The notes beneath the pieces were generated by a model. It searched no databases. It saw only the letters and a list, made by a program, of their open reading frames with translations, and was not told the DNA's origin. DNA of 23,609 nt from DATGKD01 sp035294855. GTDB taxonomy: Bacteria > Actinomycetota > Acidimicrobiia > Acidimicrobiales > UBA8190. Positions 7,911-13,889 of the stretch are shown here, in pieces (the stretch's first letter is position 1; every line of letters starts with the position of its first letter). Position numbers and translations under genes: made by a program. The stretch is taken from assembly GCA_035294855.1 (NCBI GenBank), contig DATGKD010000129.1:1-23609 (forward strand), in the 5' to 3' direction.

Positions 7911-8665
7911 GTGGGTGCCACCGAGCCCGCCGGGGTCGGCAGCCACAGAGCGGCCCGCACCACCCGGGCCGCGCTGCGGCGGCCGGTGGCCGTCACCTCC
8001 ACCTGCCGTTCGGTCAGGCGGCCGTGGCCGGAGTCGGTCCCGCGCCAGGCTCCGGCGCCCACGGTCAGCCGGATGTCGGGGCCGTCGGGCCAAGGGCGTG
8101 CCCGGGCCAGCACGACGAGCACGGTCCCGCGCTCGCGGGCCCGGGCGACCAGGCGCCGCGCCGCCCCCGGGCGCACCGGACCGGGCGGGCACACGAGCAC
8201 GACGTCGATGCCGTCGAACAACGTGGCGGCCACGTCGGGCCACCTCGAGCCGGGGTCCGGGACGAGCACGAGGTGGTCGAGGTCCACGCCCAGCTCGGCG
8301 AGGGCGACCACCCCGGCGTCGGCCGGCCCCACCGCCGCACACCACGAGGCGGCCGAGGCGGCGGCGAGGAGGGCGAAGGCCAGCGTGGTGGCGCCACCTG
8401 CGGATCCGGGTGCCCCGGGCGCGCCGCTCGTGCCGCCGGAGGTGCCATCACCGAGGTCGACCACCACCACGCTGCCCCTCCGCAGACCTCCCCACGGGAA
8501 CAGTGGGCCGAGCGCAGGAAGGACCGGGAGGAGCTGGTGCTCGCTCGAGGTGGTGGGGCGTGCCCGGGCCACCAGCGACACGTCGACGGTCCCGGCCCCG
8601 AGGGGGCGTTTTCCCTGATGAGGAGGGACGACCGGGGTCGGCGAATGCGGGGCGATGGTGCCCAT
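7907..8665 (-). CDS. imuA: ImuA (actinobacterial ImuA', RecA-like mutasome protein)
   Basis: 252 residues. RecA-like accessory subunit of the SOS mutasome that partners ImuB and DnaE2. Recognisable segments are LFPWGGLRRGSVVVVD (start of the RecA core), GGATTLAFALLAAA where RecA has its P-loop (the canonical GKT is absent, as expected for this group), ELGVDLDHLVLVPDPG, DGIDVVLVCPPGPVRP, ARRLVARARERGTVLVVL and the C-terminal SGHGRLTERQVEVTATGR with AALWLPTP. The P-loop region contains a Gly/Ser/Ala-rich insertion (DGTSGGTSGAPGAPGSAGG). The ATG lies six bases after a TAGTGT -10 element, so the mRNA is probably leaderless, and a LexA box sits immediately upstream. First gene of imuA-imuB-dnaE2. 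Confidence 0.9.
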   Translation of the reverse strand: MGTIAPHSPTPVVPPHQGKRPLGAGTVDVSLVARARPTTSSEHQLLPVLPALGPLFPWGGLRRGSVVVVDLGDGTSGGTSGAPGAPGSAGGATTLAFALLAAASAASWCAAVGPADAGVVALAELGVDLDHLVLVPDPGSRWPDVAATLFDGIDVVLVCPPGPVRPGAARRLVARARERGTVLVVLARARPWPDGPDIRLTVGAGAWRGTDSGHGRLTERQVEVTATGRRSAARVVRAALWLPTPAGSVAPT

Positions 8666-8671
8666 GGGCGG

Positions 8672-8677
8672 ACACTA
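8672..8677 (-). promoter_or_regulatory. -10 element of imuA (TAGTGT), leaderless start
   Basis: TAGTGT on the minus strand, then six bases (CCGCCC), then the imuA ATG at 8665. This spacing places the transcription start at the ATG. No convincing -35 is visible. Confidence 0.6.
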
Positions 8678-8678
8678 C

Positions 8679-8692
8679 CGAACGTATGTTCG
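8679..8692. promoter_or_regulatory. LexA-binding SOS box
   Basis: CGAACGTATGTTCG is a perfect match to the actinobacterial/Gram-positive SOS box GAAC-N4-GTTC (8680-8691). It lies one base upstream of the imuA -10 hexamer, so bound LexA would block RNA polymerase. It is located in the 44-base gap between the coupling-ATPase gene and imuA. Confidence 0.9.
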
Positions 8693-8709
8693 ATCTGCCA
8701 GAGCGCCCC

Positions 8710-10155
8710 TCAGGCCTGGTCGAGGGAGCGTTCCGCACGGCGCCCGAGACCCGGTTCTCCGCCGAGAGCCCGGTCATGGCCGAGCGATAGGTCATGGCCG
8801 AGCGCCATCGTCCGCCACGGCTCGGTCGAGAACCACGGCGTCAACCGGATCCATCCCATGCGGTTGCGCTCGTCGACCACCAGGGCCGTCCCCGGATGGC
8901 CCCGGGCGATGACGTCCACCGGCAGCCGCCGCCGCAGCACCACCGAAGCGGTCATGGTGGGACCCGGGTCGACATGCCGCGCCGCGGTGCCCAGGGCCAA
9001 CCGGGCGAACGCCGCACCGAGCCCACCGGGGCGCGGCGCAGGCGCGGAGATCGACCGGGTGACCACCTCTTCCTCGCCGGCGAGCGACGACAACGCCTCG
9101 AGGGTGCGCACATCGCCGATCCCCGGCAGGACGACGGTCGCACCGAACAACGACAGGAACCCCTCCGCCGCGGCGCCCCAGCGGGCGCGCGCCTGGGAGA
9201 GATCCTGCAAGCAGACGAGTGAGACCGCACCCTGGCTGCCGCCCTCGCTCACCATCGCGGGCAGGTCGGGCAACGGTGCGATGTTGGCGGCTTCGTCGAG
9301 GGCGAACACGACCGCAGGCGCCTCGGCCGTGCGCCCGCCGCCGGCCGCCGCCGCACGCGCGTACGCCGCGGTTCGGATGTCGGTCAACAGCCCCACGACC
9401 AGGGGCGCAACCAGGGATTGATGCCTTCCGGTGGCGCAGACGTAGAGCGTCGCGTTCGACTCGCAGAACTCTTGCGCGTCGAAGTCAGGTGACACCGTCG
9501 TGGCCAGCGCGGCGGTGCTGCGGTAGGCGCCGAGGACGCCCGATGCCGTCGACCAGATCCCGCTCTGCTCGCGCGGGTCGGTGGACGCGATCCCGGCGAG
9601 GAGGTCGGCGGCCACGGTGGCGCCGGCGTCGTCGAGGACGCGCAGTGCGTGGCCCGCCTGTCGTCGGTCGACCCACGACAGCACGGTGGCGACGTCCGCG
9701 CCCGACGTCGCCGCGGCATGCAGGAGCGGAGCGAGAAGCGCTTCGGCGCGCTCGGTCCAGTGGTCGGCGCCCGGGACGGCTCGGTCGTGGCCCGACGCGA
9801 CAGGCCGCATGCTTCCGACGAGGCTGCGAGCGACGAGCATGGCGTCGTCCCACCCGCAACAACTCGCTACCGGGGACCACCGCACCGGTTGCGCACCCGC
9901 GGGGACCGGCACGGTCCCGCTCGGGTCGTACACGAGGCAGGGGCCTCTGCGGGCCCGCGCCGACAACGTAGCCATCAGGACGTCCGGTTTGGTGGATGTC
10001 GACACCACCGGTCCACCGGTGTCCAACACCGTGGGCACAACGACTGACGAGGTCTTTCCCGAGCGCGGCGGTCCCAAAACGAGCACGGCGTGCTCGGGAC
10101 CCGCCCACGTCGGGCTGATCGTGCCAAACCCCAGGTAGATGCCACGTTTTGGCAC
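8710..10155 (-). CDS. Soluble TraG/VirD4-like type IV coupling-protein ATPase (TraM-recognition domain)
   Basis: 481 residues, GTG start (VPKRGIYLGFGTISPTW). It has a RecA/FtsK-type ATPase core with Walker A GPPRSGKT (28-35), the strand PVVSTSTKPDVL, an all-alpha insertion (about 125-215) and Walker B VVFALDEAAN (282-291). A C-terminal segment includes LVCLQDLSQARARWG, typical of the TraG/TraD TraM-recognition domain, and IARGHPGTALVVDERNRMGW. Classical coupling proteins begin with two membrane helices; this one has none, starting within about 25 residues of Walker A. No relaxase, VirB or other transfer gene is nearby. The C-terminus has a small repeat (LGHDLSLGHD) from an 18-bp-period DNA repeat. 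A role in moving DNA or protein is inferred from the family only. It may share a transcript with the upstream 10734-10327 gene. Confidence 0.8.
   Translation of the reverse strand: MPKRGIYLGFGTISPTWAGPEHAVLVLGPPRSGKTSSVVVPTVLDTGGPVVSTSTKPDVLMATLSARARRGPCLVYDPSGTVPVPAGAQPVRWSPVASCCGWDDAMLVARSLVGSMRPVASGHDRAVPGADHWTERAEALLAPLLHAAATSGADVATVLSWVDRRQAGHALRVLDDAGATVAADLLAGIASTDPREQSGIWSTASGVLGAYRSTAALATTVSPDFDAQEFCESNATLYVCATGRHQSLVAPLVVGLLTDIRTAAYARAAAAGGGRTAEAPAVVFALDEAANIAPLPDLPAMVSEGGSQGAVSLVCLQDLSQARARWGAAAEGFLSLFGATVVLPGIGDVRTLEALSSLAGEEEVVTRSISAPAPRPGGLGAAFARLALGTAARHVDPGPTMTASVVLRRRLPVDVIARGHPGTALVVDERNRMGWIRLTPWFSTEPWRTMALGHDLSLGHDRALGGEPGLGRRAERSLDQA
8772..8804 (-). repeat. Two 15-bp direct repeats at the 3' end of the coupling-ATPase gene
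   Basis: GGTCATGGCCGAGCG occurs at 8772-8786 and 8790-8804 (plus strand), giving LGHD repeated in the protein's C-terminal tail. The period is 18 bp, in frame. Confidence 0.75.
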
Positions 10156-10156
10156 G
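10120..10156. repeat. 9-bp perfect inverted repeat overlapping the coupling-ATPase start codon
   Basis: CGTGCCAAA (10120-10128) and TTTGGCACG (10148-10156) are perfect complements 19 bases apart. The second arm contains the GTG start codon. It could be a protein-binding operator or an mRNA hairpin affecting initiation, or be fortuitous. Confidence 0.4.
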
Positions 10157-10181
10157 TTCTCGCCGGCTTCGGCGCGGTCTT

Positions 10182-10204
10182 CAGACGGCCGCGCGGGCCG
10201 TCTG
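10182..10204 (-). terminator. Strong GC hairpin between the small hypothetical gene and the coupling ATPase
   Basis: CAGACGGCC, loop GCGCG, GGCCGTCTG: a 9-bp perfect stem in the 171-base gap 10156-10326. There is no T-run on either strand, so it is a terminator or attenuator candidate only. Confidence 0.4.
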
Positions 10205-10326
10205 GCGAACCGTGTGCACGCGTGGCGCGCGTCCGGCGCGCACGCGGGCGCGAGGGCCTGCGACGTCCGCGACGTGGGTGATGGCGACGCGCCGCGTCGG
10301 CGTGTGGTGACGTCCGGCGCGTGTTG

Positions 10327-10734
10327 TCACACCGTCTCCGGACGGAAGCTCGGCACACCGGCGCGCACCCGCAACGTGCCCGGAACGCCGAGCAACGCGT
10401 ACGGATCGGCGGTTTCGAGCGGTCCGCGACGGGTTTCCACGTGAATTTTTTTCAGGGGCACGATCTGGCCGACGTACGGGCCGAGCGTGATCGTCACCTC
10501 GATGTGCAGGACGCCGTCGTCGTCGGTGTCGGCATCGACCACCACGACGTCGTAGTTCCCGTCCGGCAACGGCACCATCGTTCGAAAATCCTTGCAAATA
10601 CTGCGTTTCTCGTCCATCGCGACATTGCACACCTCACGACGCGTGCTCCTCGTGCCATCGGCGTGCACTGTGCGCGCGGTCGCGCTGAGTGACGACTTCC
10701 TTGCACGGATTCGCTCTGCATCGTTCGCGCTCAT
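10327..10734 (-). CDS. Small hypothetical protein, OB-like actinobacterial family
   Basis: 135 residues from the ATG at 10734, or 96 from an internal ATG at 10617 (MDEKRSICKDFR). The C-terminal part is the conserved-looking domain: LPDGNYDVVVVDADTDDDG, then a strand HIEVTITLGPYVGQIVPLK, and the ending DPYALLGVPGTLRVRAGVP. This resembles small proteins I recall only as hypothetical in actinobacteria (pattern: PDGxYDxxVVDA ... LLGVPxTLxVxxGxP), probably an all-beta fold. I infer the upstream start from the TATCGC-N6-ATG arrangement, which mimics the leaderless starts elsewhere in the window; the first 40 residues are polar and less convincing. It lies upstream of the coupling ATPase on the same strand, 171 bases away. 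Function unknown. Confidence 0.6.
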   Translation of the reverse strand: MSANDAERIRARKSSLSATARTVHADGTRSTRREVCNVAMDEKRSICKDFRTMVPLPDGNYDVVVVDADTDDDGVLHIEVTITLGPYVGQIVPLKKIHVETRRGPLETADPYALLGVPGTLRVRAGVPSFRPETV

Positions 10735-10769
10735 GCGGGCGCGATAGTGCGCGTGAGCGGCGGGAATGC

Positions 10770-10798
10770 TTGCTTTTGTCGCGAAAACATTCTTTGAT
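10770..10798 (+). promoter_or_regulatory. Putative promoter of the HU operon
   Basis: TTGCTT (10770-10775), 17 bases, TTTGAT (10793-10798), in an unusually AT-rich patch of this GC-rich window, 31 bases before the HU start codon. The -10 matches the consensus at 4 of 6 positions. Confidence 0.35.
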
Positions 10799-10817
10799 TA
10801 GTGAGATTGCATTTCCC

Positions 10818-10825
10818 GGAGGAGG
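10818..10825 (+). promoter_or_regulatory. Strong Shine-Dalgarno sequence of the HU gene
   Basis: GGAGGAGG lies four bases before the GTG at 10830 and decides this start. It contrasts with the leaderless starts of many neighbours and fits a highly expressed nucleoid protein. Confidence 0.75.
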
Positions 10826-10829
10826 TGCG

Positions 10830-11456
10830 GTGAATAAGTCTGGGCTGATCGACGCGGTCAGCAAGACCACTTCACTGGCGAAGCGTGAAGCCGAAGAGGC
10901 GGTCAACGCGGTCGTGCACGTGGTCGCCAGCGAAGTTCGCTCCGGCCGTCGCGTCGTCGTCGCCGGCTTCGGCAGCTTCAATCCCACGCACCGTGGCGCT
11001 CGCATGGGTCGCAACCCCCAGACGGGCGAGGCGGTGAGCATCCGCGCCAGCAAGGGCATGCGATTCGCACCGAGCACATTGATGAAGGACATCCTGAACG
11101 GCAAGGCCGCACTGCCCGTGCCCAGAGCGTCCGCGTCGGCGAAGAAGTCCGCCGGCCCGAGCGCCCAGAAGAGTGGGCAGAGAAGTGCCCAGAGAAGTGC
11201 CCAGAAGAGTGCACAGAAGAGTGCCAAGAAGACGGTGAAGGCCGCCCGCAAGGCGGTCAAGCGATCTTCGACGAGGCCCGCGTCACGTGCGTCCACCCGG
11301 ACCACTCGCCGGCCCGCGAGCAAGGTCGTCGGGCGCGCCCCGGCCAGAAAGGCCGCCAAGCGTGCCCCGGCGAGCAAAGCAACACAACAATCGGCCAGAA
11401 AGGCCGCCGGGCGCTCCCCGGTAAGAGCAGCAAAGCGACCGGCCAGAAGGCCGTAA
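10830..11456 (+). CDS. HU-family DNA-binding protein with long Lys/Arg/Ala-rich C-terminal tail
   Basis: 208 residues, GTG start with a GGAGGAGG ribosome-binding site. Residues 1-90 are a complete HU/IHF fold: NKSGLIDAVSKTTSLAKREA (helices 1-2), RRVVVAGFGSF (beta strands), the DNA-clasping arm with RMGRNPQTGEAV (Pro at the tip), and ASKGMRFAPSTLMKDILNG at the end. The remaining 115 or so residues are a basic tail of SAQKS, RKAAKRAPA and ARRP-type repeats, as in mycobacterial HupB and streptomycete HupS. The protein bends and compacts DNA; the tail adds histone-like DNA binding. The next gene starts 13 bases downstream and encodes more of the same type of tail. Confidence 0.92.
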   Translation: MNKSGLIDAVSKTTSLAKREAEEAVNAVVHVVASEVRSGRRVVVAGFGSFNPTHRGARMGRNPQTGEAVSIRASKGMRFAPSTLMKDILNGKAALPVPRASASAKKSAGPSAQKSGQRSAQRSAQKSAQKSAKKTVKAARKAVKRSSTRPASRASTRTTRRPASKVVGRAPARKAAKRAPASKATQQSARKAAGRSPVRAAKRPARRP

Positions 11457-11469
11457 GGAGGACCAGAGC

Positions 11470-11982
11470 ATGCCAGTCAAGCGGGCAAGGAAGGCCGCAA
11501 AGCGGGCTCCCGCTCGTAAGGCGGTCAAGAGGCGGGCCCCGGCCCGCAAGGCCGTCAAGCGGCGGACCACGGCACGCAAGGCCGTCAAGCGGACCACCAA
11601 GAAGCGGTCTGCGAAGCGGGCCCCGGCGAAGAAGGCAGCCAAGCGGCGGACGACCAAAAAGGCTGCCAAGCGCCGTGCCCCCGCCAAGAAGGCGGCGAAG
11701 CGGACCCGCAAGGTAGCCAAGCGCCGTGCGCCGGCGAAGAAGGCAGCCAAGCGCCGTGCGCCTGCCAAGAAGGCGGCAAAGCGGACCCGCAAGGTAGCCA
11801 AGAAGCGGACCACCAAGAAGGCTGCCAAGCGCCGTGCGCCTGCCAAGAAGGCGGCAAAGCGCGTGACGAAGCGTCGTCGGCCTGCGAAGAAGGCCGCGGC
11901 GTCAGCCGAGTCCGCTCCGAAGCGGACGGCGACGCGTCGTGTCTCGCGGCGGGCTCCGGCACGCCGGCGGACCAGCAAGTAA
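11470..11982 (+). CDS. Histone H1-like Lys/Ala/Arg repeat protein
   Basis: 170 residues, almost wholly composed of R, K, A, P, V and T. ATG start with AAGGAGG eight bases upstream. It has no globular domain: units of the type RRAPAKKAAKR, RRTTKKAAKR and TRKVAKRRAPAKKAAKR repeat throughout, with a slightly more varied end (SAESAPKRTATRRVSRR). It resembles eukaryotic H1 tails and bacterial AlgP/Hc1-like proteins and is probably a disordered, DNA-coating nucleoid protein. It sits in an operon with HU, 13 bases apart, and its repeat units match those of the HU tail, so it may have arisen from that tail. A hairpin terminator follows. Confidence 0.8.
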   Translation: MPVKRARKAAKRAPARKAVKRRAPARKAVKRRTTARKAVKRTTKKRSAKRAPAKKAAKRRTTKKAAKRRAPAKKAAKRTRKVAKRRAPAKKAAKRRAPAKKAAKRTRKVAKKRTTKKAAKRRAPAKKAAKRVTKRRRPAKKAAASAESAPKRTATRRVSRRAPARRRTSK

Positions 11983-11986
11983 CACA

Positions 11987-12013
11987 GGCCCGGCCGGTTC
12001 GTCCGGCCTGGGT
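11987..12013 (+). terminator. Terminator hairpin of the HU/H1-like operon
   Basis: GGCCGG-TTCGT-CCGGCC, extended by CCC/GGG with one bulged T, then TTGT. It begins a few bases after the stop at 11982. Confidence 0.6.
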
Positions 12014-12055
12014 TGTCGCTGCGGGCCTCGGGCCTGCGGTGGCCAGTGACTGCGG

Positions 12056-12081
12056 ACGAGGGGCCGGGCGCGGCCCCTCGT
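12056..12081 (-). terminator. 11-bp perfect hairpin after fbiD
   Basis: ACGAGGGGCCG, loop GGCG, CGGCCCCTCGT, located 6 bases past the fbiD stop (12088) in the gap between the two convergent genes. No T-run on the minus strand. It may act in both directions. Confidence 0.55.
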
Positions 12082-12087
12082 TCCGCG

Positions 12088-12687
12088 TTACGGCGTCAGT
12101 CCGGCGGGGATGTCCGCCGGTTCGTCCACGTCCCAGCTGAGATCGGGGTCGCGCACGACGCGCCACTCGAGGCCGGAGTGGCGCGCTTGGTCGCAGTGAC
12201 GGGCGAACGAGCCCGGTCCGTACCTGAAGCGGAAGGGTGCCGCCGCGGGCACGCACACCACGTTGGTGCCGTCGTCGCGTCGGTCGGGGACGAGCGTGAT
12301 GCCGTCGAAGCCGGCCAACCGGCCGAGCCCGTGCGCGTGAGGAAGGTCCGCGTGTGCGACGAGGACCTCGTGCGCGCCGGCGGCTGCGAGACGGCGCACC
12401 CCGGCTTCCACGGCGCCGTTCAACCCCCGTCCAGGCTCGGGCAGCACCATGGCGCCGAGGTCCGACGCCCACGCCGCCACCCCGGCGTCGTCGCACACCA
12501 CCGCGACGGGCAGCGGGAGCGCGGCGACGAGCACGCGGGCCGCCATGCGACGTGACAGCTCGGCGCGATCCCGGGGGGTGAGGGAGGGAGCGAGGCGCTC
12601 CTTGGCACTGCCGAACGCCTTGACCGGCACGAGCACCACGCAGCCGCTCAGGGGCGGAAGAGGCAGAGCGTCCGGCACTGCCGTCAC
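12088..12687 (-). CDS. fbiD: 2-phospho-L-lactate (phosphoenolpyruvate) guanylyltransferase, F420 biosynthesis
   Basis: 199 residues, GTG start. CofC/FbiD enzymes transfer GMP from GTP to 2-phospholactate or, in actinobacteria, phosphoenolpyruvate, giving the activated side-chain precursor of coenzyme F420. Signature features are the nucleotidyltransferase N-terminus VVLVPVKAFGSAKERLAP, then AVVCDDAGVAAWASDLGA, GLNGAVEAGVRRL, the metal-binding VAHADLPHA (the usual form is GDLP), FDGITLVPDRRDDGTNVV, YGPGSFARH and DVDEPADI near the C-terminus. It is divergent from gpsA, sharing a 119-base intergenic region. The start fits a leaderless message: TAGGAT, six bases, GTG. No other F420 gene is in the window. 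Product class is certain; the CofC versus FbiD substrate is inferred from the likely phylum. Confidence 0.9.
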   Translation of the reverse strand: MTAVPDALPLPPLSGCVVLVPVKAFGSAKERLAPSLTPRDRAELSRRMAARVLVAALPLPVAVVCDDAGVAAWASDLGAMVLPEPGRGLNGAVEAGVRRLAAAGAHEVLVAHADLPHAHGLGRLAGFDGITLVPDRRDDGTNVVCVPAAAPFRFRYGPGSFARHCDQARHSGLEWRVVRDPDLSWDVDEPADIPAGLTP

Positions 12688-12693
12688 GCGGTC

Positions 12694-12699
12694 ATCCTA
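12694..12699 (-). promoter_or_regulatory. -10 element of fbiD (TAGGAT), leaderless start
   Basis: TAGGAT on the minus strand, six bases (GACCGC), then the fbiD GTG at 12687. Confidence 0.55.
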
Positions 12700-12794
12700 A
12701 GGCGCTTCGTCGCCAGGCCGACTGGCGATTCGTCCGCTCTCGCGGGGCAGGGAGACGGGCCGGTTCGGACGCCGGGGAGGCGCGGGCCACGCCG

Positions 12795-12800
12795 TAGGGT
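12795..12800 (+). promoter_or_regulatory. -10 element of gpsA (TAGGGT), leaderless start
   Basis: TAGGGT, six bases (GGTCGG), then the gpsA GTG at 12807. No -35 motif is evident. Confidence 0.55.
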
Positions 12801-12806
12801 GGTCGG

Positions 12807-13889
12807 GTGCTCGACAAGGTCGCGGTGATCGGAGCGGGCTCGTGGGGTACGACCGTTGCGAGCATCGCCGCGGCGTCGTCTGACACGGTGTTGTGGGCAC
12901 GACGCCCCGAGCTCGCCGAGGCCGTGCAGTCCGGCCACGTCAACCCTGACTATCTCCCCGATGTCACGCTGCCGACCGAGCTCCGAGCCACGGCCTCGCT
13001 CGAAGAGGCCGCCGACGCGTGCGACATCGTCATCATGGGCGTGCCCTCGCACGGCTTCCGGGCCGTGCTCGCACAACTCCGTCCGTTCCTGGCGAGAGGC
13101 GTGCCGGTCATCAGCCTGGCCAAGGGGCTCGAGCAGGGGACCCACCTGCGCATGACCGAGGTCATCGCCCAGGTCCTCCCGGGTCATCCTGCCGGCGTGC
13201 TGAGCGGTCCCAACCTGGCGCGCGAGATCGTCGCCGGGCAGCCGGCCGCCACCGTCGTGGCGATGGCCGACGGGGAGGTCGCGTGCGCGGTGCAGGAGCT
13301 GCTGCGCACCGACACGTTCCGCGTGTACACGAATCCCGACGTGGTGGGCTGCGAGATCGCGGGCGCCACGAAGAACGTCCTCGCCATCGCGGCGGGGATC
13401 CTGCAGGGCCTCGGCCTCGGGGACTCGTCGCTCGCCGCGATGATCACCCGAGGTCTGGCCGAGCTGGGACGGCTGGGGGTGGCGCTCGGGGGCGACCGGA
13501 TGACGATCGCCGGGCTGGCGGGGGTGGGGGACCTCGTTGCCACCTGCACCAGCAAGCTGAGCCGGAACCGCATGGTGGGGGAGGAACTCGGTCGGGGCCG
13601 TTCGCTCGAGGACATCCTCGCCGACATGCGCATGGTGGCCGAAGGCATCAAGACGGCGCGGCCGCTGCTGGATCTCGCCGCGGCGAACGACGTCGAGATG
13701 CCCATCGGCGAGCAGGTGGCGCTGGTGCTCGAGGGCGAACGCACGCCCGAGCAAGCCATTCCCGCGCTCATGCGCCGGTCGGCGAAACCCGAGTTCCAGG
13801 GGCTGACGAAATCCGGTGACGCCAGCGTGGACGAGCGCGGGGACGCCGACGACGTGGGTGGCCAGGTGCGCGCCATCGGCCCGTCGTGA
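12807..13889 (+). CDS. gpsA: NAD(P)+-dependent glycerol-3-phosphate dehydrogenase
   Basis: 360 residues, GTG start. It interconverts dihydroxyacetone phosphate and sn-glycerol 3-phosphate in the cytosol, supplying the backbone of phospholipids. The Rossmann motif VAVIGAGSWGTTVA lies at residues 5-18. VIMGVPSHGFRAVL, VISLAKGLE and LSGPNLAREI follow. The catalytic Lys region is GCEIAGATKNVLAIAAGI, then MITRGLAELGRLG, GLAGVGDLVATC and the C-terminal helix block VEMPIGEQV. The last 30 residues (TKSGDASVDERGDADDVG and on) are an acidic tail beyond the usual end. The stop TGA overlaps the GTG start of the adenylate cyclase by four bases (GTGA), so the two are translationally coupled. Confidence 0.95.
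   Translation: MLDKVAVIGAGSWGTTVASIAAASSDTVLWARRPELAEAVQSGHVNPDYLPDVTLPTELRATASLEEAADACDIVIMGVPSHGFRAVLAQLRPFLARGVPVISLAKGLEQGTHLRMTEVIAQVLPGHPAGVLSGPNLAREIVAGQPAATVVAMADGEVACAVQELLRTDTFRVYTNPDVVGCEIAGATKNVLAIAAGILQGLGLGDSSLAAMITRGLAELGRLGVALGGDRMTIAGLAGVGDLVATCTSKLSRNRMVGEELGRGRSLEDILADMRMVAEGIKTARPLLDLAAANDVEMPIGEQVALVLEGERTPEQAIPALMRRSAKPEFQGLTKSGDASVDERGDADDVGGQVRAIGPS

Noticed and set aside
5955..8618. Long plus-strand open frame opposite the imuA-imuB region
   Set aside because: Composition is low-complexity and motif-free; imuA, imuB and dnaE2 on the other strand explain the region.
8710..10155. The coupling ATPase as a sign of an integrated conjugative element
   Set aside because: No relaxase, integrase, VirB genes, att repeats or tRNA are seen, and base composition matches the flanks.
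11283..12496. Open frames opposite the H1-like gene with repeated RRLAAFLAG-type hydrophobic segments
   Set aside because: They are the reverse complement of the Lys/Ala repeats; the plus strand has the Shine-Dalgarno sequence and terminator.
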